DNA of 57,145 nucleotides from Nitrosospira multiformis (GCF_003050865.1 NZ_QAOK01000022.1:1-57145), one strand, 5' to 3'; shown: positions 46,367 to 56,129, counted from the stretch's first letter. Numbers and translations: made by a program. The notes: generated by a model from the letters alone, not told the origin.

Positions 46367-47384
46367 GGCGCTTTTTGCGCCGTGTTACCCAGCCCAGGAA
46401 TCCCAACCCGGCCAGCATCATCGCGTAGGTCTCCGGTTCGGGCACAGCCGTTACTGTATATCCAATATCATGGAGAATGCCGATTTCGAGCGCGCTGTAG
46501 TCGCGGGCATAAGGTCCCGTATCAGAGGCGGCCAGCATCATCATTCCCGCATAAGCGCTATTATTATCATCCAGATGAGAAACGCTGCTCCCCTCCTCCC
46601 ACGGGGATGGGGTATATAGGCCTACTGGATTACCCCCGTTTGCCGCTACGGCGTTGGTTCCATCGAAGAACAGACCTCCTGCGGGACTTCCATCCCCCAC
46701 GCTGCCCGCGTCCCAGACCGTCTCGTTGATCGCGAAAGTTGTGGGATCAATGACCGGGGTGCCGTTCTTGTCCACTATGTGGCTATCGAAGGTGTTCCAG
46801 CTTCCAGCGTGCCGTGTACCGAGAAGTGGATCGCCGAATTGCCCTATGGACGAAGAGAAACCAAGCGTATGCGTAAATTCGTGGAACATCGTGGAGTAGA
46901 AGTCATATCGCTCACTCGAAACCGGCGCGTTGAAGCCAAGCTCCCAATTGTTCCCAAAGTTGATGTCCAGAGAGCCATCGGGTTTGCTTCCGTTGGGATC
47001 AATGCCTGTCTGGAGTTTCTCACGCACGACTTCGTCAAGATTGAAGCCTGCTACTCCACGATCGACATATTCACTTCCGGCCGATGCCAGGGTATCACCC
47101 TGAGGACTATTAGTCGCCGTCGCTTCCAACATGATAGTGCCTGAGTTGGTGAAGTGGCTGCCAAACATTCTGGAGAATTCGGTGGCAGCGGTGTTAAGCG
47201 CAGCTTGTCGACCGGAACCATTTACGGGATCAAGAAACCCCGTACCCGGCGCATCCTTGTATACAAACTGAAAGTTGATGTCCGCATACGCAACGAAACT
47301 GAACGACAGGCAGCCAGCAAACAATCCTCCGTTAACCACCGCCCGCGTTACCTGTGCAATCGCTTTCTGTTTTTGATTCTTCAT
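46356..47384 (-). CDS. PEP-CTERM-sorted zinc metalloprotease
   Basis: 342 aa. A signal peptide ends near AYA (residue 34). The zinc motif HEFTHTLGFS (His168-Glu169-His172, with Gly175) marks a zincin. The C-terminus has the PEP-CTERM sorting signal: VPEPETYAMM at 314-323, a hydrophobic helix, then RRKKR. Such proteins are processed by exosortase in Gram-negatives that make exopolysaccharide. It is likely a surface or matrix protease; substrate unknown. GGGAG precedes the ATG. Confidence 0.9.
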   Translation of the reverse strand: MKNQKQKAIAQVTRAVVNGGLFAGCLSFSFVAYADINFQFVYKDAPGTGFLDPVNGSGRQAALNTAATEFSRMFGSHFTNSGTIMLEATATNSPQGDTLASAGSEYVDRGVAGFNLDEVVREKLQTGIDPNGSKPDGSLDINFGNNWELGFNAPVSSERYDFYSTMFHEFTHTLGFSSSIGQFGDPLLGTRHAGSWNTFDSHIVDKNGTPVIDPTTFAINETVWDAGSVGDGSPAGGLFFDGTNAVAANGGNPVGLYTPSPWEEGSSVSHLDDNNSAYAGMMMLAASDTGPYARDYSALEIGILHDIGYTVTAVPEPETYAMMLAGLGFLGWVTRRKKRHDQ

Positions 47385-47521
47385 ATGACGATTCTCCCGC
47401 TCAGATTGTGATTCAGTAAATCGCGTTTCACCTCGGCAATAAAGACGAATAATACTGCTGTTCTACCAATTTTCAAAAAAAACTGCAAAATCGAGGCGGA
47501 TTTGATCAGATACTATTAAGT

Positions 47522-48304
47522 TTACCGGATAATTCCACGTCCGCGCACGGAAATGAAATCAAGAAAACGCTGGACAGACGGTGTACCGCTAGCAAGCTGC
47601 ATGAGTTGCACTTCCGCTTCTTTCAAAGGGAGGCCGGATCGGTATATCAGCTTGTAAGCATTTTTCAGTGCGCGAATGGTGGATTCGGAAAATCCCCGGC
47701 GCTTGAGCTCCCTCCAGTTGAGGCCGTAAGGCACGGCTGGATTCCCTGCCGCCAGGATATAAGGCGGCAAATCCTGAGTCAACACGGTGCCTAAACCGGT
47801 AAAGCTGTAGGCGCCGACGCGAACGAACTGATGAACCGAGGTGAATCCGCCCAGTCCCGCGTAATCGCCCACCTGGACGTGGCCGGCCAGGGAAGCATTG
47901 TTGGTAAAGGTCGTGAAGTTACCCACCTGGCAATCATGCGCCAGATGGACGTAAGCCATCATGAAATTGTCATTCTTGAGGCGGGTAACACCTGCGCCTT
48001 GGGCGGTGCCCCGGTTGAAAGTGCAAAACTCCCGAATCGTGTTTCGATCGCCTATTTCCAGCCGGGTAGGTTCGCCCTTATATTTCTTGTCCTGCGGCTC
48101 ATCTCCCAGCGAGCAGAACTGGAAAATCCGGTTATTGCAACCGATACGCGTATGCCCCTTTATGACGACATGCGACCCGATCCAGGTATTGTCGCCAACC
48201 GTGACATGCCCTTCCACAATGGAATAAGCCCCGACAGTTACGCCCGAGCCGAGTTGTGCTGCGGGATGGACAAAGGCTGTCGGGTGGATACTGGTTTCCC
48301 TCAT
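47522..48304 (-). CDS. lpxA: UDP-N-acetylglucosamine acyltransferase LpxA
   Basis: 260 aa, normal length. Left-handed beta-helix hexapeptides run from HPTAFVHP to about residue 190. The LpxA-specific block AHDCQVGN carries the catalytic His (His123, E. coli His125), and GNPAVPYGLNWRELKRRGFS and NAYKLIYRSG form the helical C-terminus. It makes the first step of lipid A, adding a hydroxyacyl chain to UDP-GlcNAc or its 3-amino analogue. It is not in the usual lpxD-fabZ-lpxA-lpxB order and could be a second copy. A Gfo/Idh + DegT pair (GnnA/GnnB candidates) lies 4.5 kb away in the divergent operon. Confidence 0.93.
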   Translation of the reverse strand: MRETSIHPTAFVHPAAQLGSGVTVGAYSIVEGHVTVGDNTWIGSHVVIKGHTRIGCNNRIFQFCSLGDEPQDKKYKGEPTRLEIGDRNTIREFCTFNRGTAQGAGVTRLKNDNFMMAYVHLAHDCQVGNFTTFTNNASLAGHVQVGDYAGLGGFTSVHQFVRVGAYSFTGLGTVLTQDLPPYILAAGNPAVPYGLNWRELKRRGFSESTIRALKNAYKLIYRSGLPLKEAEVQLMQLASGTPSVQRFLDFISVRGRGIIR

Positions 48305-48433
48305 GAATCAGTCCTGCTTAAAAAACTTGAACCCATACGATCGCTGATACTTCGTATACTTTAGACATCTCAAACCCTCAGTAGCAGAAACCCCGGTTCT
48401 CGACTAAGATAATTCTCGGCATACATTACGTAC

Positions 48434-50014
48434 ATGCCATACTTCCCAATTCCATCCGAAGCGTTTGATCGTGCCAGAACGGAACCTCGACGGGACTTTG
48501 TAATGACAGTCCCGAGAGAACTCACAGCAGAAACAAGATCCGATTCCTCCATGGCCTCCTCTCCACCAACGGCAACTGATGATATCAATAGCGCAGATAT
48601 TGCGCTTCGCATATCGGGCCTGTCAAAGACCTATCGCATTTATGGCCGTTCGCAGGACCGCCTGCTGCAAGGCTTTTGGGGTAACCGGAAGCAACTGTAT
48701 CGGGAATTCCGGGCGCTGGACAGCATTTCCTTTGAGATCCGTCGTGGAGAAACCTTCGGGATCATCGGTCCGAACGGATCCGGGAAAAGCACACTGCTGC
48801 AACTGATCGCAGGAACACTGACGCCCACCCAGGGCGAAATATATATCAAAGGCAAGATGTCAGCTTTGCTTGAGCTGGGAGCCGGCTTCAACGGGGAATT
48901 TACCGGCCTCGAAAATATCCATATGGCGGCATCGATTGCGGGATTGAATCCTGGCGAGATCAGACAGCGCTACGAGCGCATCACCGCTTATGCCGACATT
49001 GGCGATTTCCTCGATCAACCGGTAAAGACATACTCAAGCGGGATGTATGTACGCCTTGCATTCGCCGTCGCCATCTCGATTGAGCCGGAGGTACTGATCA
49101 TAGATGAAGCACTGGCAGTAGGAGACATGGAGTTCCAGGCAAAGTGCATGGTGACATTGAAGCAGATACAGGAACGGGGTACCACCATCCTCTTTGTCAG
49201 TCATGATGTGGGAGCGGTGAGCGCGTTATGTGAGCGCACTCTTTATCTCAAGCATGGCCGTGCACTGGAAATTGGTCCCACTGCAGACGTCGTTGCACGC
49301 TATATTCGTGAAGTACAGGAAGCAAACAACCGAAAAATAAGCGTAACCGTTTCTGAAAACAGCGATTCGAGAACTGGCAGCACACGCAATGCTTCTGAAA
49401 CCGGGGTCACTCCACCTCACCCTATTGCTCCCTCCACCGGCCCGGAGGCGGTGTCTGGAGCCGCGTCTGGATCCTCCGCGTCTGGATCCTTGATGGCAGC
49501 AAGCCCGTTCCAGAGCGTGGAGAAGGAGCATCTTGCACGCTTTGCTGAAAATGCAAATCACTGCCGTTCCGGAACCGGTGATGTGCGTGTAATTTACGCG
49601 GAGATGACAGATGATAACGGACTACCGGTACGTTCGGCAGAATTCGGACAATCAGTCCTCATACGCATCATCGTTGAAGCCGCCCGCACCTGTACTTTTT
49701 CCGCCAACTACAAAATTTGCGATAAGAATCGCACGCCAGTGATAGGAGCAGACTTCCTCATGCAAAGTCAGACGCTGCTGACGCTGGAGCCGTCGCAGCA
49801 GGCCGAAGTGCTTTACCGGACATCGCTCCCGCTGACCGACGGCAGATACAGCTTGAGAATTTCGCTCACACACCCCGTCAACGCACATCAACAGGCGCTG
49901 TTCTTCGATATCGTGGAGATCGCCCACGTATTCGAAGTGCTGCCCAATCCGACTGCAAAGTTCTGGACACAGGTTTATCTGCCGAATACGCTCGATGTAA
50001 GGGTTCTGGAATGA
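48434..50014 (+). CDS. wzt: Polysaccharide ABC exporter ATPase, Wzt type
   Basis: Up to 526 aa. The true start may be the ATG at 48503 (GGGA upstream) or 48551, as the first 40 residues look disordered. The ATPase half has GIIGPNGSGKSTLLQLIAG, signature TYSSGMYVRLAF, and Walker B VLIIDEALAVGD. The C-terminal half (about 390-526) is a beta-sandwich Wzt carbohydrate-binding domain, joined by a Ser/Gly-rich linker with repeated SGSS-like units. It would power export of an O-antigen-like glycan with its permease Wzm; no wzm gene is in the window. Its stop overlaps the next gene. Confidence 0.85.
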   Translation: MPYFPIPSEAFDRARTEPRRDFVMTVPRELTAETRSDSSMASSPPTATDDINSADIALRISGLSKTYRIYGRSQDRLLQGFWGNRKQLYREFRALDSISFEIRRGETFGIIGPNGSGKSTLLQLIAGTLTPTQGEIYIKGKMSALLELGAGFNGEFTGLENIHMAASIAGLNPGEIRQRYERITAYADIGDFLDQPVKTYSSGMYVRLAFAVAISIEPEVLIIDEALAVGDMEFQAKCMVTLKQIQERGTTILFVSHDVGAVSALCERTLYLKHGRALEIGPTADVVARYIREVQEANNRKISVTVSENSDSRTGSTRNASETGVTPPHPIAPSTGPEAVSGAASGSSASGSLMAASPFQSVEKEHLARFAENANHCRSGTGDVRVIYAEMTDDNGLPVRSAEFGQSVLIRIIVEAARTCTFSANYKICDKNRTPVIGADFLMQSQTLLTLEPSQQAEVLYRTSLPLTDGRYSLRISLTHPVNAHQQALFFDIVEIAHVFEVLPNPTAKFWTQVYLPNTLDVRVLE

Positions 50015-50916
50015 GCGACGCCCGGCGGAACAACCTTTCTGACAACCTTTCCGAAACGCGCAGTTTGCTGGTAATCGCCCATCCGGGACATGAACTGCGC
50101 CTCTACGGCTGGATCGGACAGGCGAAACCGCTGGTTTGCATTCTTACCGACGGTTCAGGAAGCGATGATAAGCCCCGGCTGGCGTCCACCTTGAATATCC
50201 TGCAGGGACTGGGGGCTGAAATCGGCTCGGTATGTGGTGAATTCACCGACCGGCAAATCTACCAGAAGATGCTGCAAGGCGAATACGACATGTTCGATGC
50301 CCTCTGCGAGCGGTTGGCTGCGCTCATCGCTGCGCGAGACATTCGCACGGTAGTCAGCGACGCCATCGAGGGTTACAACCCGACGCACGATTTATGCGAG
50401 GTACTTGTCCGAACTGCGGTGGCTATTACCAACGACGTCGCCAACATCGTCAGGGCTGCGGATGGAAAAGAATCCCTTGTCCGGCATTACACTATCCCCC
50501 TCATGGGTGATCCGCGACCCACTGCGCCGCCAACTGTATGTCGCGCAGAAACCAAGAATCCTGTAAGCCAGCAGGGGTGCGAACAGCACGTTATCGAATT
50601 GAACGAGCGTGAACTGGCGCACAAGCTGGAAACCATGCGCGAGTATGCCAGTCGAGCGGGTGGAATTCTTCAGCAGGAGGTGGAGGATGCGTTCCGCTCG
50701 TATGGCGAAGACGCTTTTGCCCGTGAATACCTGTTTTCGTCCGCCTCACCCGGGAAAGAGCCGGAACGAAATTTCCTGCAACAGAAACCTTTTTATGAAA
50801 GCCGCGGGGAACAGCGCGTGGCGGATGGACGTTACCGGGACGTCATCCGGTTTCATGAGCATGTTCTGCCAATCATGAATCGGCTGAGTACAAAGATATC
50901 GGCTGTGCGGATATAG
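50011..50916 (+). CDS. PIG-L-like deacetylase
   Basis: 301 aa. VIAHPGHELRLYGW is a variant of the PIG-L/LmbE zinc motif AHPDDE, with Gly-His in place of Asp-Asp. YNPTHDLCEV supplies the later His ligand. Members remove acetyl groups from N-acetyl sugars. The altered motif means reduced certainty about catalysis. It overlaps the wzt stop (ATGA) and precedes a glycosyltransferase by 22 bp, so its substrate is probably the glycan made by this operon. Confidence 0.65.
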   Translation: MSDARRNNLSDNLSETRSLLVIAHPGHELRLYGWIGQAKPLVCILTDGSGSDDKPRLASTLNILQGLGAEIGSVCGEFTDRQIYQKMLQGEYDMFDALCERLAALIAARDIRTVVSDAIEGYNPTHDLCEVLVRTAVAITNDVANIVRAADGKESLVRHYTIPLMGDPRPTAPPTVCRAETKNPVSQQGCEQHVIELNERELAHKLETMREYASRAGGILQQEVEDAFRSYGEDAFAREYLFSSASPGKEPERNFLQQKPFYESRGEQRVADGRYRDVIRFHEHVLPIMNRLSTKISAVRI

Positions 50917-50938
50917 CAGGGAAAGACGGAAAAGCGCC

Positions 50939-52828
50939 ATGAGGATACTCATAACCAATAACACGCTCGATACCCGCGCCGGCTCCGAACTGTACGTCCG
51001 CGATCTGGCCTTGGCGCTGCTGCGCCGCGGCCATAACCCTGTGGCCTATAGCACCCGTCTTGGAGCGGTTGCCGAGGAGTTGCGTTCGGCGACCGTTCCC
51101 GTCATCGACGATCTCAATCTGCTGACGGTCACGCCCGACATTATTCATGGCCAGCATCATCTCGACGCGATGACGGCCATGCTGCATTTTCCCGATACGC
51201 CCGCGGTCTACTTCTGCCATGGCTGGCTGCCGTGGGAAGAAATGGCGCCGCGCTTTCCTACGATCCAGCGCTATGTTGCCGTGGACGATCTCTGCCGGGA
51301 ACGCCTGCAATGCCTCCATGGCATCCCCCCCGAGCGTATTTCTGTAATACGCAATTTTGTCGATCTGCAGCGATTCGGCCTGCGCACCGATTTACCTGCC
51401 ATACCGCGCAAAGCCCTGGCTTTCAGCAATTACATCGGTGAGGACGGTTGCCTGGGAATCCTGCGCGAAGCCTGTGCCGCCCGCGGCATCGCGCTCGACG
51501 CGATTGGCCTTTCTGTCGGACACAGCGAAGCCCGCCCTGAACAGATTCTTGGCAGCTATGATATTGTCTTTGCAAAGGCGCGTTGCGCCCTTGAAGCCCT
51601 TGCCAGCGGAACAGCTGTAATAGCCTGTGATGCAGCCGGCCTCGGGGGCATGGTCATGCCGGACAATTATGAAACCTTTCGCGCGCTCAACTTCGGTATA
51701 CGGAGTTTGCGTAATCCCATTACTCTGGATACTATCACGCGGGAACTCGACCAGTACGAGGCGGCCGGAGCGCGTGCGGTTACCCGGCGTGTGCGATCGG
51801 AAGCCGGTATCGATCCGGCGATCGAGCAGATTCTCCATGTTTACCAGGAGGCAATCGAAGCGCACAGCCGCGAGTCCAGGGAGTGGAAACCAAGACCGGA
51901 AGGCTTCTCCCATTCTCGCCTTCAGTCGGCGAGCAGATATCTCCGCGAGATCGCCGATTTCACCAAAAGGCGCTATCAGGTGGAGCAGGAGAAACATCTC
52001 GCTTTGGCTGAAGCCGCAGCGGAGCGAACACGCGCTGAGCAAGCCGAGTTAGAACTGGTGAAAATCCACAACTCGCGTCTCTGGCCACTTGTCATGTCGC
52101 TCTACCGGCTCAAGTATAGGTTATGGAACCGTCCCATTGCCACCCTGCGAACACGTCGAGAGAATCGACACCGAGAGAATCGAAATGACCAGAACGAGAG
52201 CAAGGCTGGGGAAAACAGCCATCCGGACGATCGTGTCAGCGTATTCGAGCAAATCTATACCCGCAACGCCTGGCAGAGTTCTGAATCCCGTTCGGGGCCG
52301 GGGTCCACGCTGGAGCGAACCGAGATACTGCGGCGCGAACTTCCCCCCATGCTGGCCCGCCTCGGCGTTCGCACACTGGTGGATGCACCCTGCGGGGATT
52401 GCAACTGGCGGCAGCATACTGCAATCGATCTCGATGCATACATCGGAGTCGATATCGTTCCCACGCTGATAGAGGAAAACCGGCGGCGCTTTCCCCATCC
52501 CAACTGGAGATTCGAACTTGCCGACCTGGTAGAGGATGACCTGCCGCGCGGTGATGCAGTGCTCTGCCGCGATGCCCTGATCCACCTGTCGCTTGCGGAT
52601 ATTCTGCGAGCGCTTTCCAATATTCGCCGCTCCGGGGCAAAGTACCTGCTGGCAACCAGTCATGAAACGATCAGCGCCAACACAGACGTTACCACGGGCG
52701 GATGGCGTTCTGTGAACCTGATGCTGGCGCCTTTCAACCTTCCTCCTCCGCTGGAGCGCATCATCGAAAATCCGCAAACGGGAAAGATACTGGGCATATG
52801 GATGCTGGCAGAGATGCCGCTCTCCTGA
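50939..52828 (+). CDS. Glycosyltransferase fused to a SAM methyltransferase
   Basis: 629 aa. Residues 1-310 look like a GT-B (GT4-type) glycosyltransferase, beginning MRILITNNTLDTRAGSELYV, with the donor-site EALASGTAVIACDAAGLGG. A helical, charged linker follows (about 330-420). The C-terminus (about 440-629) is a methyltransferase: LVDAPCGDCNWRQ (SAM motif, about 480-492), YIGVDIVPTLIEENRR and LCRDALIHLS. The fusion suggests sugar transfer and O-methylation of the same glycan, perhaps end-capping that stops chain growth; this is inference. Its stop overlaps the next start. Confidence 0.8.
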   Translation: MRILITNNTLDTRAGSELYVRDLALALLRRGHNPVAYSTRLGAVAEELRSATVPVIDDLNLLTVTPDIIHGQHHLDAMTAMLHFPDTPAVYFCHGWLPWEEMAPRFPTIQRYVAVDDLCRERLQCLHGIPPERISVIRNFVDLQRFGLRTDLPAIPRKALAFSNYIGEDGCLGILREACAARGIALDAIGLSVGHSEARPEQILGSYDIVFAKARCALEALASGTAVIACDAAGLGGMVMPDNYETFRALNFGIRSLRNPITLDTITRELDQYEAAGARAVTRRVRSEAGIDPAIEQILHVYQEAIEAHSRESREWKPRPEGFSHSRLQSASRYLREIADFTKRRYQVEQEKHLALAEAAAERTRAEQAELELVKIHNSRLWPLVMSLYRLKYRLWNRPIATLRTRRENRHRENRNDQNESKAGENSHPDDRVSVFEQIYTRNAWQSSESRSGPGSTLERTEILRRELPPMLARLGVRTLVDAPCGDCNWRQHTAIDLDAYIGVDIVPTLIEENRRRFPHPNWRFELADLVEDDLPRGDAVLCRDALIHLSLADILRALSNIRRSGAKYLLATSHETISANTDVTTGGWRSVNLMLAPFNLPPPLERIIENPQTGKILGIWMLAEMPLS

Positions 52829-53829
52829 TGAATCCGATGAATGCACCCGTGCTGTTATCACCTGGCCCCGAACCGGCATTGCCTCTTGATACCGCTGTCG
52901 TCGGTGTCGGATATTTCGGCAGTTTGCATGCATTGTGCTACTCCCGCCTGCCGGGGAGCCGCCTTCAGGCATTGGTCGACCCCGATCCGATTACGCAATC
53001 CCTGGCTGAGCATCTGGGCGTTCCCTGGTTTACATGTGCCGCAGAACTCCCGCCCACAATCCGCACGGCATCGGTGGCCACACCGGTTGCTACGCATTTC
53101 GAGCTGACCAGCTTCCTGCTCCAGCAAGGGCTGGACGTGCTGCTGGAAAAGCCGATTGCGGAAACCACGGCCCAGGCGACGGAACTGCGAATGGTAGCGG
53201 AGGCAAATCAATGTATCCTGCAAATCGGACATATTGAACGCTTCAATCCGGCTTTTGCCTCTGGCAGGGCACTACTCCCGCTCGCCCGTACCATCCGATC
53301 GGTACGCGCCACACGACATCCCCCGCGACCAAGCGCGCTGGATGTGGTCATCGACCTGATGATCCATGATCTTGACCTGATTCTGCATAGCCTGGATTCC
53401 TCCGTGGTGGAACTGCGTGCCTCCGGTAGAAGTTCAGGTTTAACAGCCATAGATGAAGCAGAAGTTGAACTGACTTTCTCCAACGGATGCCGGACATACC
53501 TGGACGTACATTGGGGGCGGGATACGGAGCAGGAAGAACGTCGCATGGTTGCGGAACTGGAAAATGATGAAACCTGGGTCATCGATTTCAGGCGCCGGAT
53601 AACCTACCGCAAGGCATCCAGCAGATCACCGGGTCCTTTGGCTGCGAACGGCCACACGCTTCCGTTTCCCACGCAACGGATACAGGAAGATACATTGAGC
53701 CTGCAACTCGCAGCCTTCCTCGATGCCTGCCGCAACCGTTCATTACCCCAGGTTACGCCGACGGAAGGCAATGCTGCCCTGGAGCTGGCGCATCATATCC
53801 GGCAGCAGATACTCAGGCCCTGTCCGTGA
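52828..53829 (+). CDS. Gfo/Idh/MocA oxidoreductase, GnnA candidate
   Basis: 333 aa, starting at the ATG that overlaps the previous stop. NAD motif TAVVGVGYFGSLHA, ligand EKPIAETTAQ, then GHIERFNPAF and IDLMIHDLDLIL, which recall UDP-GlcNAc 3-dehydrogenases (GnnA). Together with the DegT gene it overlaps, it could convert UDP-GlcNAc to UDP-GlcNAc3N, the precursor of 2,3-diamino lipid A. Other uses, such as a WbpB-like step in O-antigen sugar synthesis, are possible, and the cluster's glycan genes make them reasonable. Confidence 0.75.
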   Translation: MNPMNAPVLLSPGPEPALPLDTAVVGVGYFGSLHALCYSRLPGSRLQALVDPDPITQSLAEHLGVPWFTCAAELPPTIRTASVATPVATHFELTSFLLQQGLDVLLEKPIAETTAQATELRMVAEANQCILQIGHIERFNPAFASGRALLPLARTIRSVRATRHPPRPSALDVVIDLMIHDLDLILHSLDSSVVELRASGRSSGLTAIDEAEVELTFSNGCRTYLDVHWGRDTEQEERRMVAELENDETWVIDFRRRITYRKASSRSPGPLAANGHTLPFPTQRIQEDTLSLQLAAFLDACRNRSLPQVTPTEGNAALELAHHIRQQILRPCP

Positions 53830-54962
53830 CCATTCCGCAACTCGACCTTGCTGGAGAGTATCAGCAACTGCGTACAGAAATCGACGCTGCTGTGCAGCAG
53901 GTATTTTTGAAAGGCGCATTTATCGACGGCGCAGAAAACGCGGCGCTGGAGCACGAGCTTGCGGAATACATCGGCGCTGCTGAAGTCATCTGTGTCAATT
54001 CCGGTACCGATGCACTGTTGCTCTCCCTCAAGGCATTGGGAATAGGTGCGGGAGATGACGTAATCGTGCCCGCCTTCACTTTTTTCGCAACGGCAGAGGT
54101 GGTAAGCCTCGCGAGAGCGCGTCCCTGTTTTGCCGACTGCGCACCCGGTCAATACAACATTGATGTGGACGGCATAAGGGAGGCACTGACGCCGCGGACA
54201 AAGGCCGTCATCGCTGTCCATCTTTTCGGGCAACCGGTCGATCTAAAGCCGTTACAGGAATTCTGCGTGAACCACGACCTGTGGCTGATCGAAGATGCAG
54301 CACAAGCAATCGGCGCCCGCTATCACGATCGTGGTATTGGATCCTTCGGTGTCACCGGCGCCTTCAGTTTTTACCCCACGAAAAACCTGGGTGCTTATGG
54401 CGACGGTGGAGCGATTGCCTGTAGCGATCCCGATCTCGCCTCGCGATTGCGATGCCTTCGAAATCACGGACGGCAGGATCGCTACCAGCATTCTGAAATC
54501 GGCTTCAACAGCCGTCTCGACGAACTCCAGGCGGCAATATTAAGAGTCAAGCTTCCCTATCTGGATGACTGGAACGCGCGACGCCGCCAACTCGCCGCGC
54601 TCTACCAGCAAGCACTACAAAATACGGAATGCAACTGGCCGGCAGTCCTTGAAGGCACTGTTCCCGTCCACCATCAATTCGTAGTTACCCATCCGCACCG
54701 CGATGCCCTGCAACTGTTTCTGGCAGGGCATAATATTTCAACTGCGGTTTTCTATCCTATTCCCTGCCATCGGCAGCCAGCTTTCTCGGAATCGCACGCC
54801 GGTGTCTCGCTGCCGCTGGCGGAACGTCTTGCCGATCAGGTGCTGGCCCTCCCTATCTACCCCGCTCTGCCTCCCGAAGCGGTATGGCATATCGGGGAAC
54901 TGATACAGGATTTCGAACACGTCGACACGGGAAGGGGAAATCACCCTAACCCCCATTATTGA
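53826..54962 (+). CDS. DegT/DnrJ/EryC1 sugar aminotransferase, GnnB candidate
   Basis: 378 aa, GTG start overlapping the previous stop (GTGA). PLP motif VNSGTDALLLSLKALGIG, IEDAAQAIGARY, and Lys186 in FYPTKNLGAYGDGGAI as the Schiff-base residue. It would add an amino group to a 3-keto or 4-keto sugar nucleotide. The tight coupling to the Gfo/Idh gene points to a 3-keto substrate (GnnB or WbpE-like). Confidence 0.85.
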   Translation: MTIPQLDLAGEYQQLRTEIDAAVQQVFLKGAFIDGAENAALEHELAEYIGAAEVICVNSGTDALLLSLKALGIGAGDDVIVPAFTFFATAEVVSLARARPCFADCAPGQYNIDVDGIREALTPRTKAVIAVHLFGQPVDLKPLQEFCVNHDLWLIEDAAQAIGARYHDRGIGSFGVTGAFSFYPTKNLGAYGDGGAIACSDPDLASRLRCLRNHGRQDRYQHSEIGFNSRLDELQAAILRVKLPYLDDWNARRRQLAALYQQALQNTECNWPAVLEGTVPVHHQFVVTHPHRDALQLFLAGHNISTAVFYPIPCHRQPAFSESHAGVSLPLAERLADQVLALPIYPALPPEAVWHIGELIQDFEHVDTGRGNHPNPHY

Positions 54963-54977
54963 AAGGCAACAAACCTT

Positions 54978-56129
54978 ATGGCCACACTTCAGGAAAATGT
55001 CAGCATGGCGGTATTTTGTGACTTTGAAAATGTCGCTCTTGGCGTGCGTGATGCGAAATACGAGAAGTTTGACATCAAGCCGGTGCTGGAGCGATTGTTG
55101 CTGAAGGGCAGCATTGTCATAAAAAAGGCTTATTGCGACTGGGATCGTTATAAGACCTTTAAAGCTGCGCTGCACGAAGCAAATTTCGAATTGATCGAGA
55201 TCCCCCATATTCGTCAGTCCGGTAAAAACTCAGCCGACATTCGCCTGGTCGTTGATGCGCTCGATCTTTGTTATACGAAATCCCATGTGAACACGTTCGT
55301 CATTATCAGTGGCGATTCCGATTTCTCGCCGCTCGTCTCCAAGTTGCGCGAGAACGCGAAGCAAGTAATCGGTGTTGGAGTCAAGAAGTCAACTTCAGAC
55401 CTGCTGATAGCCAACTGCGACGAATTCATTTTTTATGACGATCTGGTACGCGAGATCGAGTGCGCTGCGGCGAAACGCGATACAACAGAAGCACCGCCTG
55501 TGGTGAAGCGTGCGCCTGCGGAGGAAAAACGCCCAGGAGAGGAGCTCGAAGCACGCAAGAGCCAGGCAATCAACATGGCGGTAGAAACTTTCGACGCCCT
55601 GGTATCCGAGCGCGGCGACAGCGGAAAAATCTGGGCTTCGACGCTCAAACAAGCGATCAAGCGCCGTAAACCTGGCTTTAACGAATCTTATTATGGCTTT
55701 CGTGCTTTCGGTAACTTGCTTGAAGAGGCGCAAGCCCGGGGCCTGCTTGAATTGGGCCGTGACGAGAAATCGGGCACGTACGTTTATCGCAGCAGCAGTG
55801 CGGTGGCCGATAATGGCACAGCAATGGAAGCATCGCCGCCTGTTCCTGCTTCACTTGAGATTGTGGCACCCTCAGTGCCGCTCGACGGCGTCAACTCCCC
55901 GGATGAAACGCATCAGCGAAGAAAAAGCCGTCGAAAGGCTGTGGAAAAGAAAGCGGATTTGCTGCCAGCACCTCCTGCGCCCGGGACAGAAACCGCACAG
56001 GCTGCCGGCAATCCGTCAGATCAAACAGTGTCAGAAAAACCAGGAACCAAGGGAAGGAAAAAGCCAGCCCCACGCCAGCCACGCAAACCGGAAGCCGGGA
56101 CAGACAAGATCGACAAGAAACCTGGTTAG
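54978..56129 (+). CDS. NYN nuclease-like / LOTUS (OST-HTH) protein, LabA-like
   Basis: 383 aa. The NYN (PIN-like) domain has MAVFCDFENVALG (Asp15, Glu17, Asn18), GKNSADIRL (Asp87) and IISGDSDFSPLV (Asp113, Asp115), all four acidic sites present. A LOTUS/OST-HTH domain follows at about 200-275 (GKIWASTLKQAIKRRKPGFN, GFRAFGNLLEEAQARGLLEL). The C-terminal 110 residues are Lys/Pro-rich and probably disordered. The combination suggests an RNA-binding ribonuclease that acts on RNA. It follows DegT by 15 bp, so it may be co-transcribed, though a metabolic link is not obvious. Confidence 0.85.
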   Translation: MATLQENVSMAVFCDFENVALGVRDAKYEKFDIKPVLERLLLKGSIVIKKAYCDWDRYKTFKAALHEANFELIEIPHIRQSGKNSADIRLVVDALDLCYTKSHVNTFVIISGDSDFSPLVSKLRENAKQVIGVGVKKSTSDLLIANCDEFIFYDDLVREIECAAAKRDTTEAPPVVKRAPAEEKRPGEELEARKSQAINMAVETFDALVSERGDSGKIWASTLKQAIKRRKPGFNESYYGFRAFGNLLEEAQARGLLELGRDEKSGTYVYRSSSAVADNGTAMEASPPVPASLEIVAPSVPLDGVNSPDETHQRRKSRRKAVEKKADLLPAPPAPGTETAQAAGNPSDQTVSEKPGTKGRKKPAPRQPRKPEAGTDKIDKKPG

